Shown in pieces: positions 31,575-45,803 of a stretch of 64,000 nt of DNA. The position numbers and the translations under genes are program-made. Within the stretch, counting starts at the first letter, position 1. Each line of letters starts with the position of its first letter. Below the pieces are notes generated by a model. It did no database searches. It worked only from the letters and a program-made list of their open reading frames with translations, and had not been told where the DNA came from. The stretch is from Epithemia pelagica (lineage: Eukaryota; Bacillariophyta; Bacillariophyceae; Surirellales; Surirellaceae): contig OX337229.1 in NCBI GenBank assembly GCA_946965045.2, positions 1,922,001 through 1,986,000 on the forward strand, in the 5' to 3' direction.

Positions 31575-34500
31575 ATGGGAGGTTCCAAGCGTCGGAGAAA
31601 GGGGGAGACCGATGCCTCATCCAGGCCTCAGGCCAAGGCCAAAAACGAAGGGTAGGTGGTGGTTATTTCTTCCTACCTCTTGTGTGCGACTGTGTCACAA
31701 TGTATGAGGAGGTCCAAAACGTCGACCGTAAACAAGTTTCTCTCGTCATATGTTTCGTTTGCTTACCTCTTTGTTCGCGTAACCTTTTTCTAGAGAGGAG
31801 ACGGCCGTCACAGACGACCGATTGGAGTCCATTCTGATGGAGTTCGTCCAAGGCCTAACTCCGTGGACGGCGGCAAGCCCGGATCGAACGGCCGCGATCA
31901 AAGCCTTGTGTTCGGGTACGTCGTCCGTCTTGTCACTGGACCCATCGCCCTCGTCGGGCAGTAGTGGTAGAAAGGACCCGAACCAACCAATGGAGGAAGA
32001 CAACCAAGATCCCACGACCCTTGTCCCATTCAGTACCGGAGAAGCAACCGCCACTGCGTTGGCTCCCGATAAGGCAGATACAAGAACGCCTAAGAATCGA
32101 GATGTAGCTGGAGACCCGCAATCCTTGTCCAATACGACCACAACGACAAGGTCAACAAACGAAAGTATGGAATCATCGGAGGTGTATGGTTACTGGATGC
32201 TTTTGGGCTCGCATATCTTGCATCGGTTGATGATTGAATATTCCACCAGTTTTCTTTCTCAAGATATGCCACGCAATACTTCAATAGTCTCCGTGGGACA
32301 CTCGTACCGTCGAGTATTGTGTTACCTATGCCATGAACTGAGTGCAGCTTTCTTGGGGACACGGAACGAAACTTTAGATCCCGAAAACCCGCCATCGGAA
32401 AAGACACAAGGGAACCATGACAGTCGAACGTGGGAGATGGCCAGTACAGGAGCCAGTCGCCACTGGCAAGCCCGACTAGTGATCACCATGGCAGCTGCCA
32501 TTGCCGGTCATGCGCTGGCCCCACCACCCACCAAGAGTCGTCGCTCCTCCTCCAAGTCGTCCTCCTCATCCTCCTTGGGTAACTTGCACACCAATCCTCT
32601 GGATGTGTCGGCATGGGCCGCAGCAACCCTGTGTGTAGAACGACTGTTGGAGGTTGGTGGAAGTGGCGTCCCTCCTCCTCCTCCTGCTCCTCGTGCAACG
32701 ACCACAACGAATACCAAACCCGCGGCTTCGTCATCCCAAACGGGGGTACTGGGACCAATTCTAGGTACCTCTGCCCACGTATCGTATTACTGGCGAACCA
32801 TGGCCCGCCCCCTTCTTCAATCATTGGCCACGAATGGGATCCAATCGCAGCTCTCGGAGTGCATTCATACCGCCTTTGGTGAAGCACGGGGAGATTGGTC
32901 TCGTGAACGGGCCGCCATGACCGCCTTGCATTCTCAGTCCATGTCGGCCATTCAATCAGCCTTTGTCGAATTAACCAAATCTGTTCCTCCCTTTACGTTG
33001 GAAGGACGTTTGCCCTATCGTCGATGGGCTCCCATTGTTCTGGATTGGTACTCTGTTGGACCCTTGCTGGCACAATCGAGACTGGTGGTGAATTCTGCTT
33101 TCGATTGTCCTCCGAGTATTCCCCTGGCACTCTTGGCAAAATGGGTCCACTGGATGGGGGACTGGCCGGGCTGCAGCACCAGTAACAACAAGAGTGGAAC
33201 AAAAGCGCTCACGAGTAGCACTCTGGACGAGTACTTGAAGATACTCTCACCCGGAGCTGGACGAAAAAAGAAGGTACCTGTCCCCAATCTACCCGAGATT
33301 ATGACACAGACCCTTGAATACCATGCGCAGTCTTTGGTCACGGACGGCCGTCCTGTCATGAGGAATGATGAGGATTGGGCAGGAACAATGACAATGCAAC
33401 AAGAGAAAACTGGCAACGATACAAAGAACGAAAGAGGATCCAGCGCAGACTGTGATTCTGTCAAGCAAGACGTTGGATTCACGTGTTACCCATTTATGGC
33501 ACAGTTTTTGTGTGACTTGGCCAAACTTTATGGTAAATCAGATGTTACCCTGGTGGGACTTTTTGAAACAGCCGCCGGCGCCGCAGTTCTTCAGTACCAA
33601 ATTGTGAGCGATGTGAAATTGCTCTATTGGGCCTTGCGGCGAGCCATGGTACTTTTGCAGCAAATGGTTCGTGCCCCGGGTAATTACGACCACCTTGTTA
33701 CGCAACCCTTACTATCCTCCACCACAACCACGAAGCTGGATGACGTCTTGGGAGCACGGGTGGGCGGTCGGAAGCGCAAGGCCGAAACCACGTTCAGTGC
33801 GCCGTCCTCCCAACCCGGGATTCATACCTTTTGCGAACGGTTTGCCCTCTTTCTTCGGGCAATGCATCCACTGGAAGACTCTTCCTTTTCAACTGCAGGA
33901 CGCAAAAAGAGTCCAAAGTCGGTCTCGGTCGGACAAGGTTTTGTCCATACCATTCTGTCAGTCATTGAAGCGTGTTTGGACACGAGAACCGTCATGGATC
34001 CAATCTCTACTATTCCTACAAATGCCAGTGCTGTTGTACGAGTGCAACAAGAAGAAGAATCAATGAGTACGACTCGACGGCGCAAACGGAGAAAGAAAGA
34101 AGAACCGGACGCAAGTTCCAGAACCGTTGCGGCAAATGATGGCCCTTTGTCCGAGGTCGAAATGACACCCGGACGAGAAAATAGGACTTTTCAGTAAGTT
34201 ACATGTGGTGTGTCTCAATCTTGTTGTTCCAGTCTGGATTCGCTCTCATGTGTCGTTGCTGGGTTTCTACTTCTCAAAAGACCAATCAGCAAGGAAAGAT
34301 CGTCATTAGCTTGCGTAGCTCTGGATATACTGCATGATCTTTTAGATGAGACACATCCAGTGGGGGAGGGTTTCTCATGCCTAGAACCTGGAACTATTGG
34401 CACTGAGGAGCTATGTCGTATCGTCTGGTTGGGTGAAATTGTTGACAAGGTTCTTTTGCGGACACCCAACTGGGAGAAATCAGTGGGTCCATCCAAGGGA

Positions 34501-37500
34501 AATGTATGGCTGGTTCATCAACCGCAGCTTGGCTCGTCGGAAAAACAACTTTGGTACGTCTTTTACCGCACAAGGGTGGTACAAGTCCCTTTCTTATACC
34601 AGATTTTGATTTTTGCTTGTCACCTTCTAGGGATTCGCATATGAATGTTTCCATTGTGGCCGCCAGATGCCGAAACTTTCATATTTCAGAGACCCGCGTT
34701 GAAGTTTTGAAAGCAGTAAAGAATGCAGTCAAGTATCGCAACATTTCCCGACATGTCCCGGACGGGTGGCCGCTGTGGCTTCCTGCCTCACATTTTCTGC
34801 TGATAGCGACAAACATCAGTTTCGAACGTGAAACGGAAGCTGTCTTGTCAATTGTCAATGGAGTGCTGGTATCGGTCAACTATGTTCTATCTCATTTGGA
34901 ATCACTACTACCAATCAATCCAACAACAAGAGCAGCGATTGTAGTTGATCCTGAATTCCCTCTCTCCGTACAGGATGTCCAGCTCTTCCTTGGAGCGTTG
35001 ATGCGCTTGTCAGACAAACAGCGATCCATCGCATTCATCGCGTTGACCAAACTTGTTTGCTCATCGTTCGACAATATATATAAAGATTCCAAGTCTATGG
35101 ATCTAGTGAAGACCAACAGCGCTGTTTCTGGTTTCCTTGCTCGCCTTGTGACCACCTGTTCATATGTTGCTTTGATCTCAAATTGCGAAGACGATGTACA
35201 ACATGACGTCATGCACATACTCAGCTTCATTTCAGCTAGGTCTCCTTCTTTCTGGCATGTCAGCAGGGGATTCCATTCCCAGGGTCATTTTCTGGGAGTT
35301 TTTCCGGACCATGTTTCATCGATGGTCCCTCAAATGTCTGCAAAGTTCAGCAACGAGGAATCCGCAGATCTACGACAAATTTTTGAGATTAGTTTTGAGA
35401 TGGGACTGTCGACTGCTTCAAATGACAACGGTTTTCTCATGTTCTCCGCGTGGAATGCTTTTGGAAAAATTGCCGCGTGCGAATCAGATACCAATTCTCT
35501 CCAGTTGCATGATGCTGTGAAACAGTCTCGATCTCTTGGCTCTTTGCTTCTTGTTCTTAGAGAAAACGTTTGTTTTCTGTTTAAGAACATTAAATCAGCA
35601 GATGCTCATCACGACAACAACTCGGGATCCTCCACATCATCCCTTCCGCTTGCGTATCATCTACAACTTTTGATTGATACGGCGTCTGAATTGATTGAGT
35701 CTTTGTTGCAACTCGATAATCTGGACGACCGCGAGATGCATTTGAGTGGCGAGGCTTGTGCTCTCGCGGAAGGAGTATGTGTACCGGCGAACTCTTTATG
35801 GCTTGCGGTTGAGGTGCTCTTACAGTGTTCCTTTTTTTGTTGCAGCTTTGTGTCGCGTTATGTTTTGCAATTTCGTCGATTACAAAACCAAAGACAAACT
35901 TTATTGATGGCATGGTTGCTAAGGTGGAATCCAAAAGACAACGGACTTATTCTACGGAAAGCGAAGCGGGGTCAGATGGCGAGTCAGGAACGACAGAGGA
36001 CATTCTTGTTGAAGTGTTGGATCGAATTGAGACGTGCGTGTCCCGGATCGGCGGAGTGCCGGCGCATCCAGATTGGCTTGACAAGGAGTGTTTCTTACGC
36101 TCAGTTTCTATGGACGAAGCACACCTTCTTGCCCGAAAGGCGATAGATGTCATGGCTCGTGTGGTCAAACTCGCAAAAGTCCAGCAACACAAAGCCGGCG
36201 TAGCGTCGCTTCAATTATCAGGTTCGTCAGAGAACTCTCCGGTTCGTGCTGACCTCGCCTTAAAGCTTGTGACCAAACCATCTTTTAGCGAACCCAGAGG
36301 TTCTGACTCAATGGATATCGGTGAGGTTTCAAGGATCTGCAACGTGGATCAGAAGACTCTTCGGTACATATCGGAAAACACGGCATATGACCAGTGTCTG
36401 CTCGCCGTCGCTAAGTGGTGCGGAAACTTGACCCAAAGAATTCACGGCCGCTTTCACGTTTTGATTCAGAACCAAATGCTTGATACTACCGAGTTGGGGT
36501 TGACAGAGCTGAGGGTAGGAGAAGAATGGGAAGTTTCCCTTGCGTTTGTCCTGGCTTCCTCCTGTATGGGTCTCGTAGGTGGCGAGAGGATTGACGACGC
36601 GTCAGATGAACTTCGTAGAAACCTTGCTACATACGCCTGTTGGGAAAGGCTCGCGGACACGGCTGTGAGTTGTATGGTACCAGCCTCCGCCTTGGTGCGT
36701 TTGACGTCGTTTAGACAGGGACGAGTTTCGCACCCCTATGCCTCCTTCGAGGCATGCCCCGAAGAGTACCGATTCTGTCAGACATATTTAGCAGAACAGA
36801 TGACCTCAAGTCAGAAGCAAGATACAGGGCTTTCTCCTGTTCTCCAGAAAAGCTTGGAAGCCTTGACTTCGACACCAATCTACCACGAGCCTGTAGGGGA
36901 GCTAATAGCAGCCAACCTGTTCTCCGACCCAGTTGCGTTTCTCAATTTGCGGTCAATGGCTTCAGTTCGAACCGCACTACGGACACTGTCAGACTTGAAA
37001 GAAGTGTACGCGAGCATGACTGGGATTGTCGACCCAGGCTTTCGTTCAATAGTAGAACGTGAAGTAGGTGTTATGACAAGCGTTCATCATCATGACATAG
37101 ACCGGACAAGCGGTCTTGTCAAGCTTTTTTTGACTGTTGAGCAAGAGAAGTCTTTGCAAACAACTCTATCTTCACACTTTGTTAATCCCCAGTTTTTTTC
37201 TGGGGATTTAAGCCACCTTTCCAAGATACTTATCTGCTTACTCTGGGAATGTCCTCTACTACCTTCGAGCTCTGACAGAAGCTCGGTGATGACCGAACTT
37301 GGTTGTCTTGCAGCCATGGAAATACACAATCTTGGCAAAAACGAGATGTCCAAGAACTTTCTGTTGTGGCTTGCGCAACAAAACGGCGACCGTCTCAAGA
37401 AAATTTTAAAAGATGATTTATTTGATGGACCTGATCAAGATGCTGAGAGTTTGAGTTGGCTCCTTGCTTCTGTCTTGCTCAAGAACCACACCAAGAAAGG

Positions 37501-40500
37501 AGGGAAATTCGAAAGCACGCTATTCGATGTACTCTTTCGTGAAGTGCGCGAGAAGATCGTGTCGGACTCAACATCCTGGCATCGTTCGGCAAGGTTCGAA
37601 ACGATTATGCATCTACTTTGCCTGTACGGCGCCTATTGCCAACAGGTTGAGGCTATGATAAAATTTTTCATGGAGGATGCGAAGGCAAATCTACAGTCGA
37701 TCGAAGTATGTGTAACGTTTCTGCAACATCTTCATAACCCTTCATCGGCAAAGATTTCTAAAGAGCGCTGGGTGGACAATTCTGCATCTGCTGGTCGGTC
37801 TTCTTGTTCTTTCGCTTTGAGAGAAGGGTTCTATGAGCAACACTGGTACAATTGTAGGACTTGCGGGCTGACTGACGAGAAGGGATGTTGTACGGTAGGT
37901 GACTGCTAGGCTTTGAAGCGTTTTGATAGCTCCTTCTAATCCATGCCTTTTCGAAGCTTTGTGCTCTTATATGCCATCATGGCCATGATATTTCATATGC
38001 AAGATTCAGTTCATTTTTCTGCGATTGTGGGGCTCAGAATGGGCTCGAGGGTCGTGGGACATCTTGTAAGTGTTTGGCTTCGGTTGCAAAAACAAAATTG
38101 GTTCAGGCTCGACATGCAGGAGCGAATCGACATTGCTCTGAGAAACAGAGCAAGTCATTCTCTCGTAAATCTCTTCATGTCGAGCCACTTGACTATTCTT
38201 GTTTCGCCTCTCGTGCATTTGGGGAGAAGGCATCGGATGCTCTCGAGTCCAGTGTCGGTCTCTTGAAGAGAATAAAGTTGATTACAACAATCGAATCTCT
38301 ATTCAAAGATGAGCTCCCGAGTTGGAAGGTTAACAACCCTACCTTTCCTCCTACGAAGGATGTCGTAGTTTCCTTTGAAGACCTCAGGCATCGTATGATC
38401 AAGTCCAGTTCCTATTACCTTCCTTCGGACACCAATGTCAAGTACGTAGATCCTTTGATAACCCTCGGAACTTGTTCAAAGAAGGGCACACTGGAAATGA
38501 GAAGCGCAGTTGATCCATCCGAAGAACTAGTTCTTCGATCAAAATTACTCGAACTGAATTCAACACGCTCAGTCCTCGCGTGTGATAGCCGAGGTCGGTT
38601 AATTGTTGCCGAGAGTGGACAGATCTCAATTATAAGCGGCGGATCCATTCCAGGGGATGAGGCGTTGGAAGGTATGGTTTTGGGAAGAGGATTAGTCCCC
38701 ATAATCACCTCGAAGACGACGTCGATGAAAAGCATTATTGGCTTAGCGATCAACAGGCACAACGAAAAGCATTTTCTGTTGTGGGGGGCAGATTGTGCGT
38801 GCATAGTGCTTCTGAACAACAATGGGACTTTCATTGAAGGCACTGTCGACCTGAATTTGCACCATGGCAACAGCGTCACGGGTTTGGATGGACTCAGCAA
38901 AGCACAGTGGTTGCCTCGTGCTGAGTTTCTATCTTCGGTTGGACGTGGAAATTGTATTTTGATATTCGATTTTTCCTCGATTTCTCTTCCATTAAAAAAC
39001 ATCAAGGTTTCCCCTGACCTGAAAATATCAGTTCATTCTTCATTGACAATTTTAGACTACTGCCTGGTGGATAACGGTAGGAAGTCAGAACGAGGGTGGA
39101 GAGTATACGCGCTTCTTAGCGATGGATCACTTCACAGCGTGGAAGTTGACATTGACGCCTCTGGTTCTCTGACAAGTTCATTGTCTGTTATTGGCAACGA
39201 TGATTCACGAGTCATCATGGCTTTGGATCGAAAGACTTCGCGTTTGGATTATCTGAGACAGAGCCGAACTCTGGTTTGTCAAGGTGTCGGAGGAAGTGTG
39301 ACGGGGGTGGTTCTTGACAGTGAAGGAAGACCTAAGAAGCAAATCAGGTTGATACCTGAATGTCTTCATCTGGACGAGCAGGTCGATGGTCCCTATTCCA
39401 ACTTCACTGAACTTGGATTGAGTAGACACGATGGCTCGGATTATTTTCGTTTGTTGTGCACGTCACCAGTTGCGAGTCCGAAGGGACATATTGTGCTATC
39501 TATTGAATTCAATGAGCATTTGGTTCGAGTAGGGCGTGTGCGAAAACTGTTCGGAGGTTCGATTGATGGAGCAGCAGCATTCAGCGTCCCCTGTTGTATC
39601 GAGGATGAAGATGATGAGATGAATCTTTCAGCCCAGAAGAGATTTACTGAAAAGATTTTGGTTTGTATGGTCGACTCTGACGGGCGACTCTCCCTTCTTT
39701 GTGATGGGTGTCCAATGATATCAAGTAACCGACTAGCTTCGTTTTCACGGAGGGTTCTTGACTCGACATATCCTTTACTGGCTTTTGAGAGGATGGGATA
39801 TGTTGGTGGCTCCAGATTGATGATTCATGTCACTGGGTATAGGTAAGCGTGCACTGTAAAATGGTTCACATGTGAGCTGTTCAGTTCTCACTCATACTTC
39901 AAATAAGCTCTTCTGACCTTTCGAACAAGCTTCAACGAGATAGCGAGTCCTATGTAGTGTCACCAGGATGTGGAGGATTCACCATGTCAATATCTCTGCG
40001 GGAGATAGAAGGAAACCGAAATCTTATTATTGGTGGTCTACGCCTACTATTTGGGAAAACTTCACCAAGTTGTGTTCCTCGGAGAGTCTACATTGGAGGG
40101 CGTCCATTGAATTTAGAGCACGGGGTGAAAAGGTGGTATTCAGTAGTTTTGACGGCGGATGAGATTGCTCTGGCTTTACGAAATGGATTTGTCACGATCA
40201 CAGTTACCCAGTCGGTGGACCCCACAAGCCATCCAATTCTTGATGCAGTGGATGTTTTTTGTGTCACACGGAGCGCTGTTCAAAACTGGCTTCCGCAAAA
40301 GCTCCTCTATCTACACAGTTCTGCTATTGTTCCTTATACTTCTGCAACGGCTCGAACGGGCCCGCGGTTGTCGTCAGTGAAAATTTTGGCCGCTCTCCAT
40401 CGTATGTTGCAACCATCGTCTGTGTTAACCGGACATTCGAAGTTTCAAGTTCTGCATGAACTCGTCGCGCGAACTTGTCTGTGCAGTCATAGAACTGTTA

Positions 40501-43500
40501 CAGAGGTCGAAGATTTCGTACGATTGATCGAACCAGAAAACTGTGAACAACTGCTGGATAATGCACGCCTGGTCGGTTGTGTTGAATTCCTTTCAAATTG
40601 TCCCGGGGAAGCCTGTTCAAGCACCGCAAGATACTTCTGGCGAGAGAATAGCATTTTGGACTGTTTGCGGCTGGCTTCGAGCATTGCAAAAAAGCGACCC
40701 ATGAACTACACTCCATCGCTTGACGGCACTTCCACATCATCGATTGCCAGTCTTGCGTCTATTCCTCTAACCCAATCATTGGCTCTCACTCTTGATTTCA
40801 AAATGTTGGTATGCACCTTTGTGGAACTATGCCTTCTGGAGATGGCTGTGGCAGGCTCGATTGGCCATGATCAAAGTAAACGAGGAAGCATGGGAAGTTT
40901 TGCTCCATTGCGCACGCTGTTAACTCAACGGAGTGATGCCATCGTAAAAATGGCCTGTGATGCCATATCAAGGTTCTGTACGACGTATTCATCTCCGGAT
41001 TTTCTCGGCGACAACTATGATTTTTTCCATTCCTCACGTTTGATGACCTTCGCCTGTGATAGCTGTCAGTTGACACCGATTAGAGGTAAGCAAACGTGGA
41101 ACCAAACCATTGTTCCAAGACTAATTCTCAACACTTCTCTCCTATGTTAGGAGTGCGTTGGACTTTGTTGGACGCGAATCATCCTTTCGATCTCTGTAAT
41201 TCCTGCCATGAGCAGGCTATGGCATATGCTTCAACGCGTGACTTTGACGAAGCTACCGATGTTGTAATTGGGGATAGAAAAGTTGGTGACCCTAAGCTGA
41301 CCTGCTCCGAGGTGGGACGGATGAGCTCTGTTTTAATGCAGGATCATCCATCGACAGGAGCAGGGCGCCAACAGCTCTATGATGTCTTTCTGGACGGTTT
41401 GTTCAATGGACTGGTAGTACTAACATCTGGTCCACAAGACCGAGACAGCTCGTCCACTTTGTACCTCAGTCGTCTTTGTTTGAAACTCATTGACATGGCC
41501 GACTCAGAGAGACGAACAGAAAGGAAGAAACGGATTGCAAAGGAAATCTGCAACGGGATATCGTTGAGTATGAAGTCATCAGGGAATCTCGGCAGAGAAG
41601 CCCCCCCACGCCGGAATATAGAAATGTATTTTAGGTGTCTTTCTCAACTTATGGTTGATGATCCGCGAGTTTGCGCCCTTCTTTCAGGGAAGAAGAAATC
41701 AGAGATTGTTGATGCCAACGAATACCCAAAACAAAAAGCAATTTCTTGCGGTCGTCACAGTGGAAAACCAATTTGCAGAAAGGCTGATGACACCGAGAAA
41801 TTCTATGTTTGCGGCCAAGACAAATGCAATCATTTCGTTTGGGTAACTAATTGTTGTTCGGGATCTGAAGGGCAGACAGTCTCGTCGGAGTTTGATACAG
41901 AAGTGGCACAGCATATTTGGAAGCTCCTTGCGTCCTTGCATCGGCAAATAAGTGATTTCATTGAAGCTGGAATTTCGGTGAGATCTACTAAACTTAAGCT
42001 TCCCACTGCCAAAACTTACGAAGACGAACATCATGCAGTTTCGGACGGCGTGTTGTGTTGCAGAGAAAGGTTGTTTTTGTCCGTCACGGTTGACGAGTTT
42101 GTGGCGGAAGCAAGTCTACTTCCAACGTCCTCGGAAGGGCTCGGGAGTCAACCAGCGGATGAATCCGGATTTCTTGAGGTTGTTGAAAAGTGCTTGGAGA
42201 CCATTGGCCTTGCTGCAGGTCCTGATGCAGACGAACGTGTCACCCCTTGGTTTCCAGTTCTCTGCAAAATTCTTATGGAAGGAAATCCCACTGTTCGTTC
42301 TCTTGCCAAGACAACTCTGTTCAGGATTTGTGGTCGAAACAGGGATCGCTTTTTCGCTGTCCGGGATCACCATGGATTCGGAATCCATTTAAAGAAGGTC
42401 CTGTTACTTGCATGGCCTTTGTGGAAACAAGCGTCTCTTTTGAAGGCGCAGCAACGTCGATTTTCTCCGAAGCGGAGCGGGAACGAGAACGAGCCTGGTC
42501 ATGGATACGAGTTCGTTGGGATGCATCTGCTCCTCGCAGAAGATACATTGTCTTTGTCCTCGATTGAAGAAATACAAAAAAACTTGAAAGAGATGATGTC
42601 TTCTGCAAAAAGGCGAGTTATCAACTGGAGGAGTTTCTGTAAAATGGATGCAATTGAAAGATCAGTTGACAACAGGCATTCTTCTGAGCCCGCTTCAAAA
42701 CTGTTTGCCTTGGCGCCTATCAGGGCTCTGTTTTATCTGTCCTGTCTCCTACCTCGTAATTTCCCGGCTATGGTAATGAAGCTTCTGGATTTAGGAATTC
42801 CCAACTTTAGCGAAAAGAAAACAGTTGACTCGAAAACCCACGGTTTCAGATCAGTTGCTGGTGATTTTGTTGAACCTACAAGCGAGAAGGAAGCTCTGTC
42901 GATCTCCCAACAAGAGTTGCATGATTTCTCTGTTCATTTTGTGCTTCGGGGGGCCAGCGATATACGGCGGTCAGCCGGGAATGTGGGTTTGAAGCTATGC
43001 AACTTCGTGAAGCCTCAAGATGTTGAAGCCGTTGTTCAAGGCTTGGTACACGGACCAATTACCGAAGTTGGCGAAGCTGGTCGCGCGGGGACCGAATTTG
43101 TTGCACTTGTGTCCAACATGATCAGGTATGCCCGATGGTCGAATGGATCAGTTTTCTCGTTAGCGGAATTCCTTGAGACCATACTATTTGAACAACTTCT
43201 GAGTGTCCGGTACGATCAGAGCAACAACGAGTACGTCTTAGAAGCTCAGACAGCCCCATCACAGGGGAGACGGAGATTTGATCTGTCACCATGTTTACAC
43301 TGCAACGCGCATGTATGGAAGAGAAGCAGTCGATCGTCATCGAGTTTTCCTGGGGGCGATTCGACAAACTGCAGTACCGATACTGGTCGCGTGACAAATT
43401 CAACTCCTTCACCGTCTTCATTGCTCGGGTTGTCTCAGCCTCAGCCTCCTCACCAGAAATCTTGGATCAACGGTCAGGTTTCTCCCCTTATTCGCCTTCG

Positions 43501-45193
43501 ACTTGAATCAGTCATAGAATCACAGGCAAGCAGCGAGTTTGCAACTTTTCTGACTTTGAAGTATCGGATTGTACTCTCCGACATTTCAGTCGATATTCAT
43601 GAACATCGCGGTCGTTATGTTAAGACCATTCGAATTTACGGCAGCTCCCGAGTAGTCCAGAATGTTTCGCAACTCAAGTCAAAACATGGATGGCAAGAAC
43701 TTGGTAAATTCTCCATTACAAAAGGAGCTACAAGAGCGAGTTGCACTTTTGCAACCCCTTTCATAGCAGCCAACTTAATGATCGAATATTGTGATTTCTT
43801 CGAGAGACCAGGCGACTCGAGGGCAACGGATGGAAGTCTCCTTATTCATTGCCCTAGATGCACACGGGTTGTCACCAACGCCCATGGAGTTTGCGGAAAC
43901 TGCGGAGAGGTAGCTTTTCAATGCAGGAGATGTCGCCATATAAATTACGACAGATTGGATGCATTTCTTTGCGTCGAATGCGGTTATTGTGCATCGGGAA
44001 GTTTCGTGTACGAGGTAACTGGAGGGATTGCTTCGAATGCATCCGCGATTCTAGATGAGCGAGACTATCTACGGTCCAATCGGCAGCTTGAAGTTTCAAC
44101 CAGGCTGTATGACGATATTTTGAGATGTATCAAGGACCAATTCTTACTTTCTGAGAAGGGATCCGCTGGAACTCGTACTTCTTACAGAGCTGATGACCTT
44201 TTGCCCGATGGACTAAGGTGGGCGTATGCCAGCGACACAAGTGTCGAAGTGTCGCAAGCCGCGTTGGATTTGACGCCAGAATCAGTTGGTGGGCAAGGTT
44301 CGGTTGTCAAAGCGGTTTGCAGAACAACCACAGCTACTATCCTATCATCACCACACTCCGACAGTTATCGATCCATAGCTTTGCTGTCTGGCGCGACCTC
44401 TTCCGGGGGATCGAGTCGTCGACGTGCTCGAGATACTATAATTCAAGCTGGTGGTAGTGAAAGACTCGCTGCCGAGGACGAGTCTGATCTACTTGGATTG
44501 CTGGAAAGCACCGATACTCTTTCCCGTGATTCAGGGCTGGACCACTCAGATCCACTGAGCCGGGTTCTTGCGAGCATGCAAAACAGGAGACAGCAACAGG
44601 AGAACAGGGCCAGGAGACAGGCGAGTTCGAACAAAGCACGAGCGGAAAACAAGACAAAATCATCAAAAGACGCTTTGGCAGTTTCTGAAAAGCTTTATGT
44701 TCTGTTACGAGAATGTGAAAGAGAGATCTTTCATCTGAAAAGGCGCATTTCGGCGTGGGATGGTCTCCATAGAGGCCAGGAGGCGGAAGTGGCGAATTTT
44801 GGAGGGCAACCGTTCACGCCTTCGCACTGTTCCACTTGTGCGGGGTCATTGGCAGCGAGTCTGTTGCACCTGTGGATAAAACTTTTCCAGTTTGATCCCG
44901 TGTCTGTTGCTATGAAGGAATCGACAATTCGCATGTTGCTCGAGGATGATCGCGGCCTACCTCTGAACTTGATCGAAGCAAAACATTTGGTTTTGAGTGA
45001 GATTGCTCTTAAATCAGAAAAGGGGTCAGCATTGGTCCTTGATATGATGACAGTAAAGCTACGCGCTGGACACAACGTGAACACCGCTGAACTCTTGGGG
45101 CAAATATTGCGCAAAACTGATGGTAATTCTGCTTTGAAAGCAAAGTTTGTCCACTTGGCCAAGCTACAGCTGGAAAGCCACTACAACTCGTAG
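31575..45193 (+). CDS. UBR4/BIG-family giant protein lacking the C-terminal E3 module, eight exons
   Basis: Exons 31575-31651, 31794-34193, 34233-34553, 34631-35774, 35846-37894, 37957-39842, 39908-41085 and 41151-45193 sum to 13098 nt, exactly 4366 codons. All borders are GT-AG; intron lengths are 142, 39, 77, 71, 62, 65 and 65 nt. The UBR box spans the exon 5/6 border, about residues 1985-2045: YNCRTCGLTDEKGCCT, then ICHHGHDISYARF and FFCDCGAQNG. A beta-propeller-like stretch follows (WLPRAEFLSSVGRGN). A ZZ-type zinc finger crosses exons 7/8 near 3010-3050 (FACDSCQLTPIRG, DLCNSCHEQAM). The UBR4 zinc cluster lies near 3920-3970 (CPRCTRVV, VCGNCGEVAFQCRRC, LCVECGYC). UBR4/BIG binds N-degrons and directs ubiquitylation. 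This protein ends about 400 residues later, where family members (about 5100 aa) continue into the catalytic hemi-RING region. Confidence 0.88.
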
Positions 45194-45803
45194 TTGTGTA
45201 CACTCTACCTCCCTTCTGTCGTACTTTACTTCGGGAAGAAGCCGAGCTTATCACTACAGGTATTAATCATGGACTTGTCGAACGGCAATTGATACTATAA
45301 CTGTGTTCCTGACATTCTCATAACTCATAATGTATGGCTTCAAAATATGCGTAGACGAGCGCAAACATTCGAGACGTGCTAGACAGTGCCAAATGAGATC
45401 CCACTCTCGTGATGCGCCTCATTTTGCATACTTAAGACGGAAAACTTATTCTCTTGTCCAGTCTCCAGTTGGCTTGTTGCTTTTGTTGCATCTGACCATA
45501 TCCGTACGGTACTGTCATCGAGAGCAAAAAGTGAGCATGTCACACGATCACGAAGCCTCGGTGTGGCCGGCGTGTTGGGGGGGCAGTAGAGGATCTGGTG
45601 GGGTTAGGTATGGGCTTGATCACCCCACTAAACTTGATCCTTTTCTCCACCCGCCACACCATCCCCACCATGGTGCGGCGTCACTGACTTCTCTTTCAGC
45701 GACCGCACTCGGCAAAAAGATCCCCTTTCTGGTGGCAACACAAAACAAGACAAACAGAATACATCGTTGAGATAGCTTCTTATACAGCTTCCCACAGTCA
45801 ATC
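45194..45803. other. Intergenic, no gene seen
   Basis: I searched here for a continuation of the UBR4-like gene. The longest plus-strand frame (45330-45770) has no zinc-binding or E3-like pattern and is judged non-coding. Confidence 0.5.

Noticed and set aside
45330-45770. Plus-strand frame considered as the missing UBR4 C-terminus
   Set aside because: No cysteine/histidine pattern or similarity to the E3 module, and no acceptor that would join it in frame.
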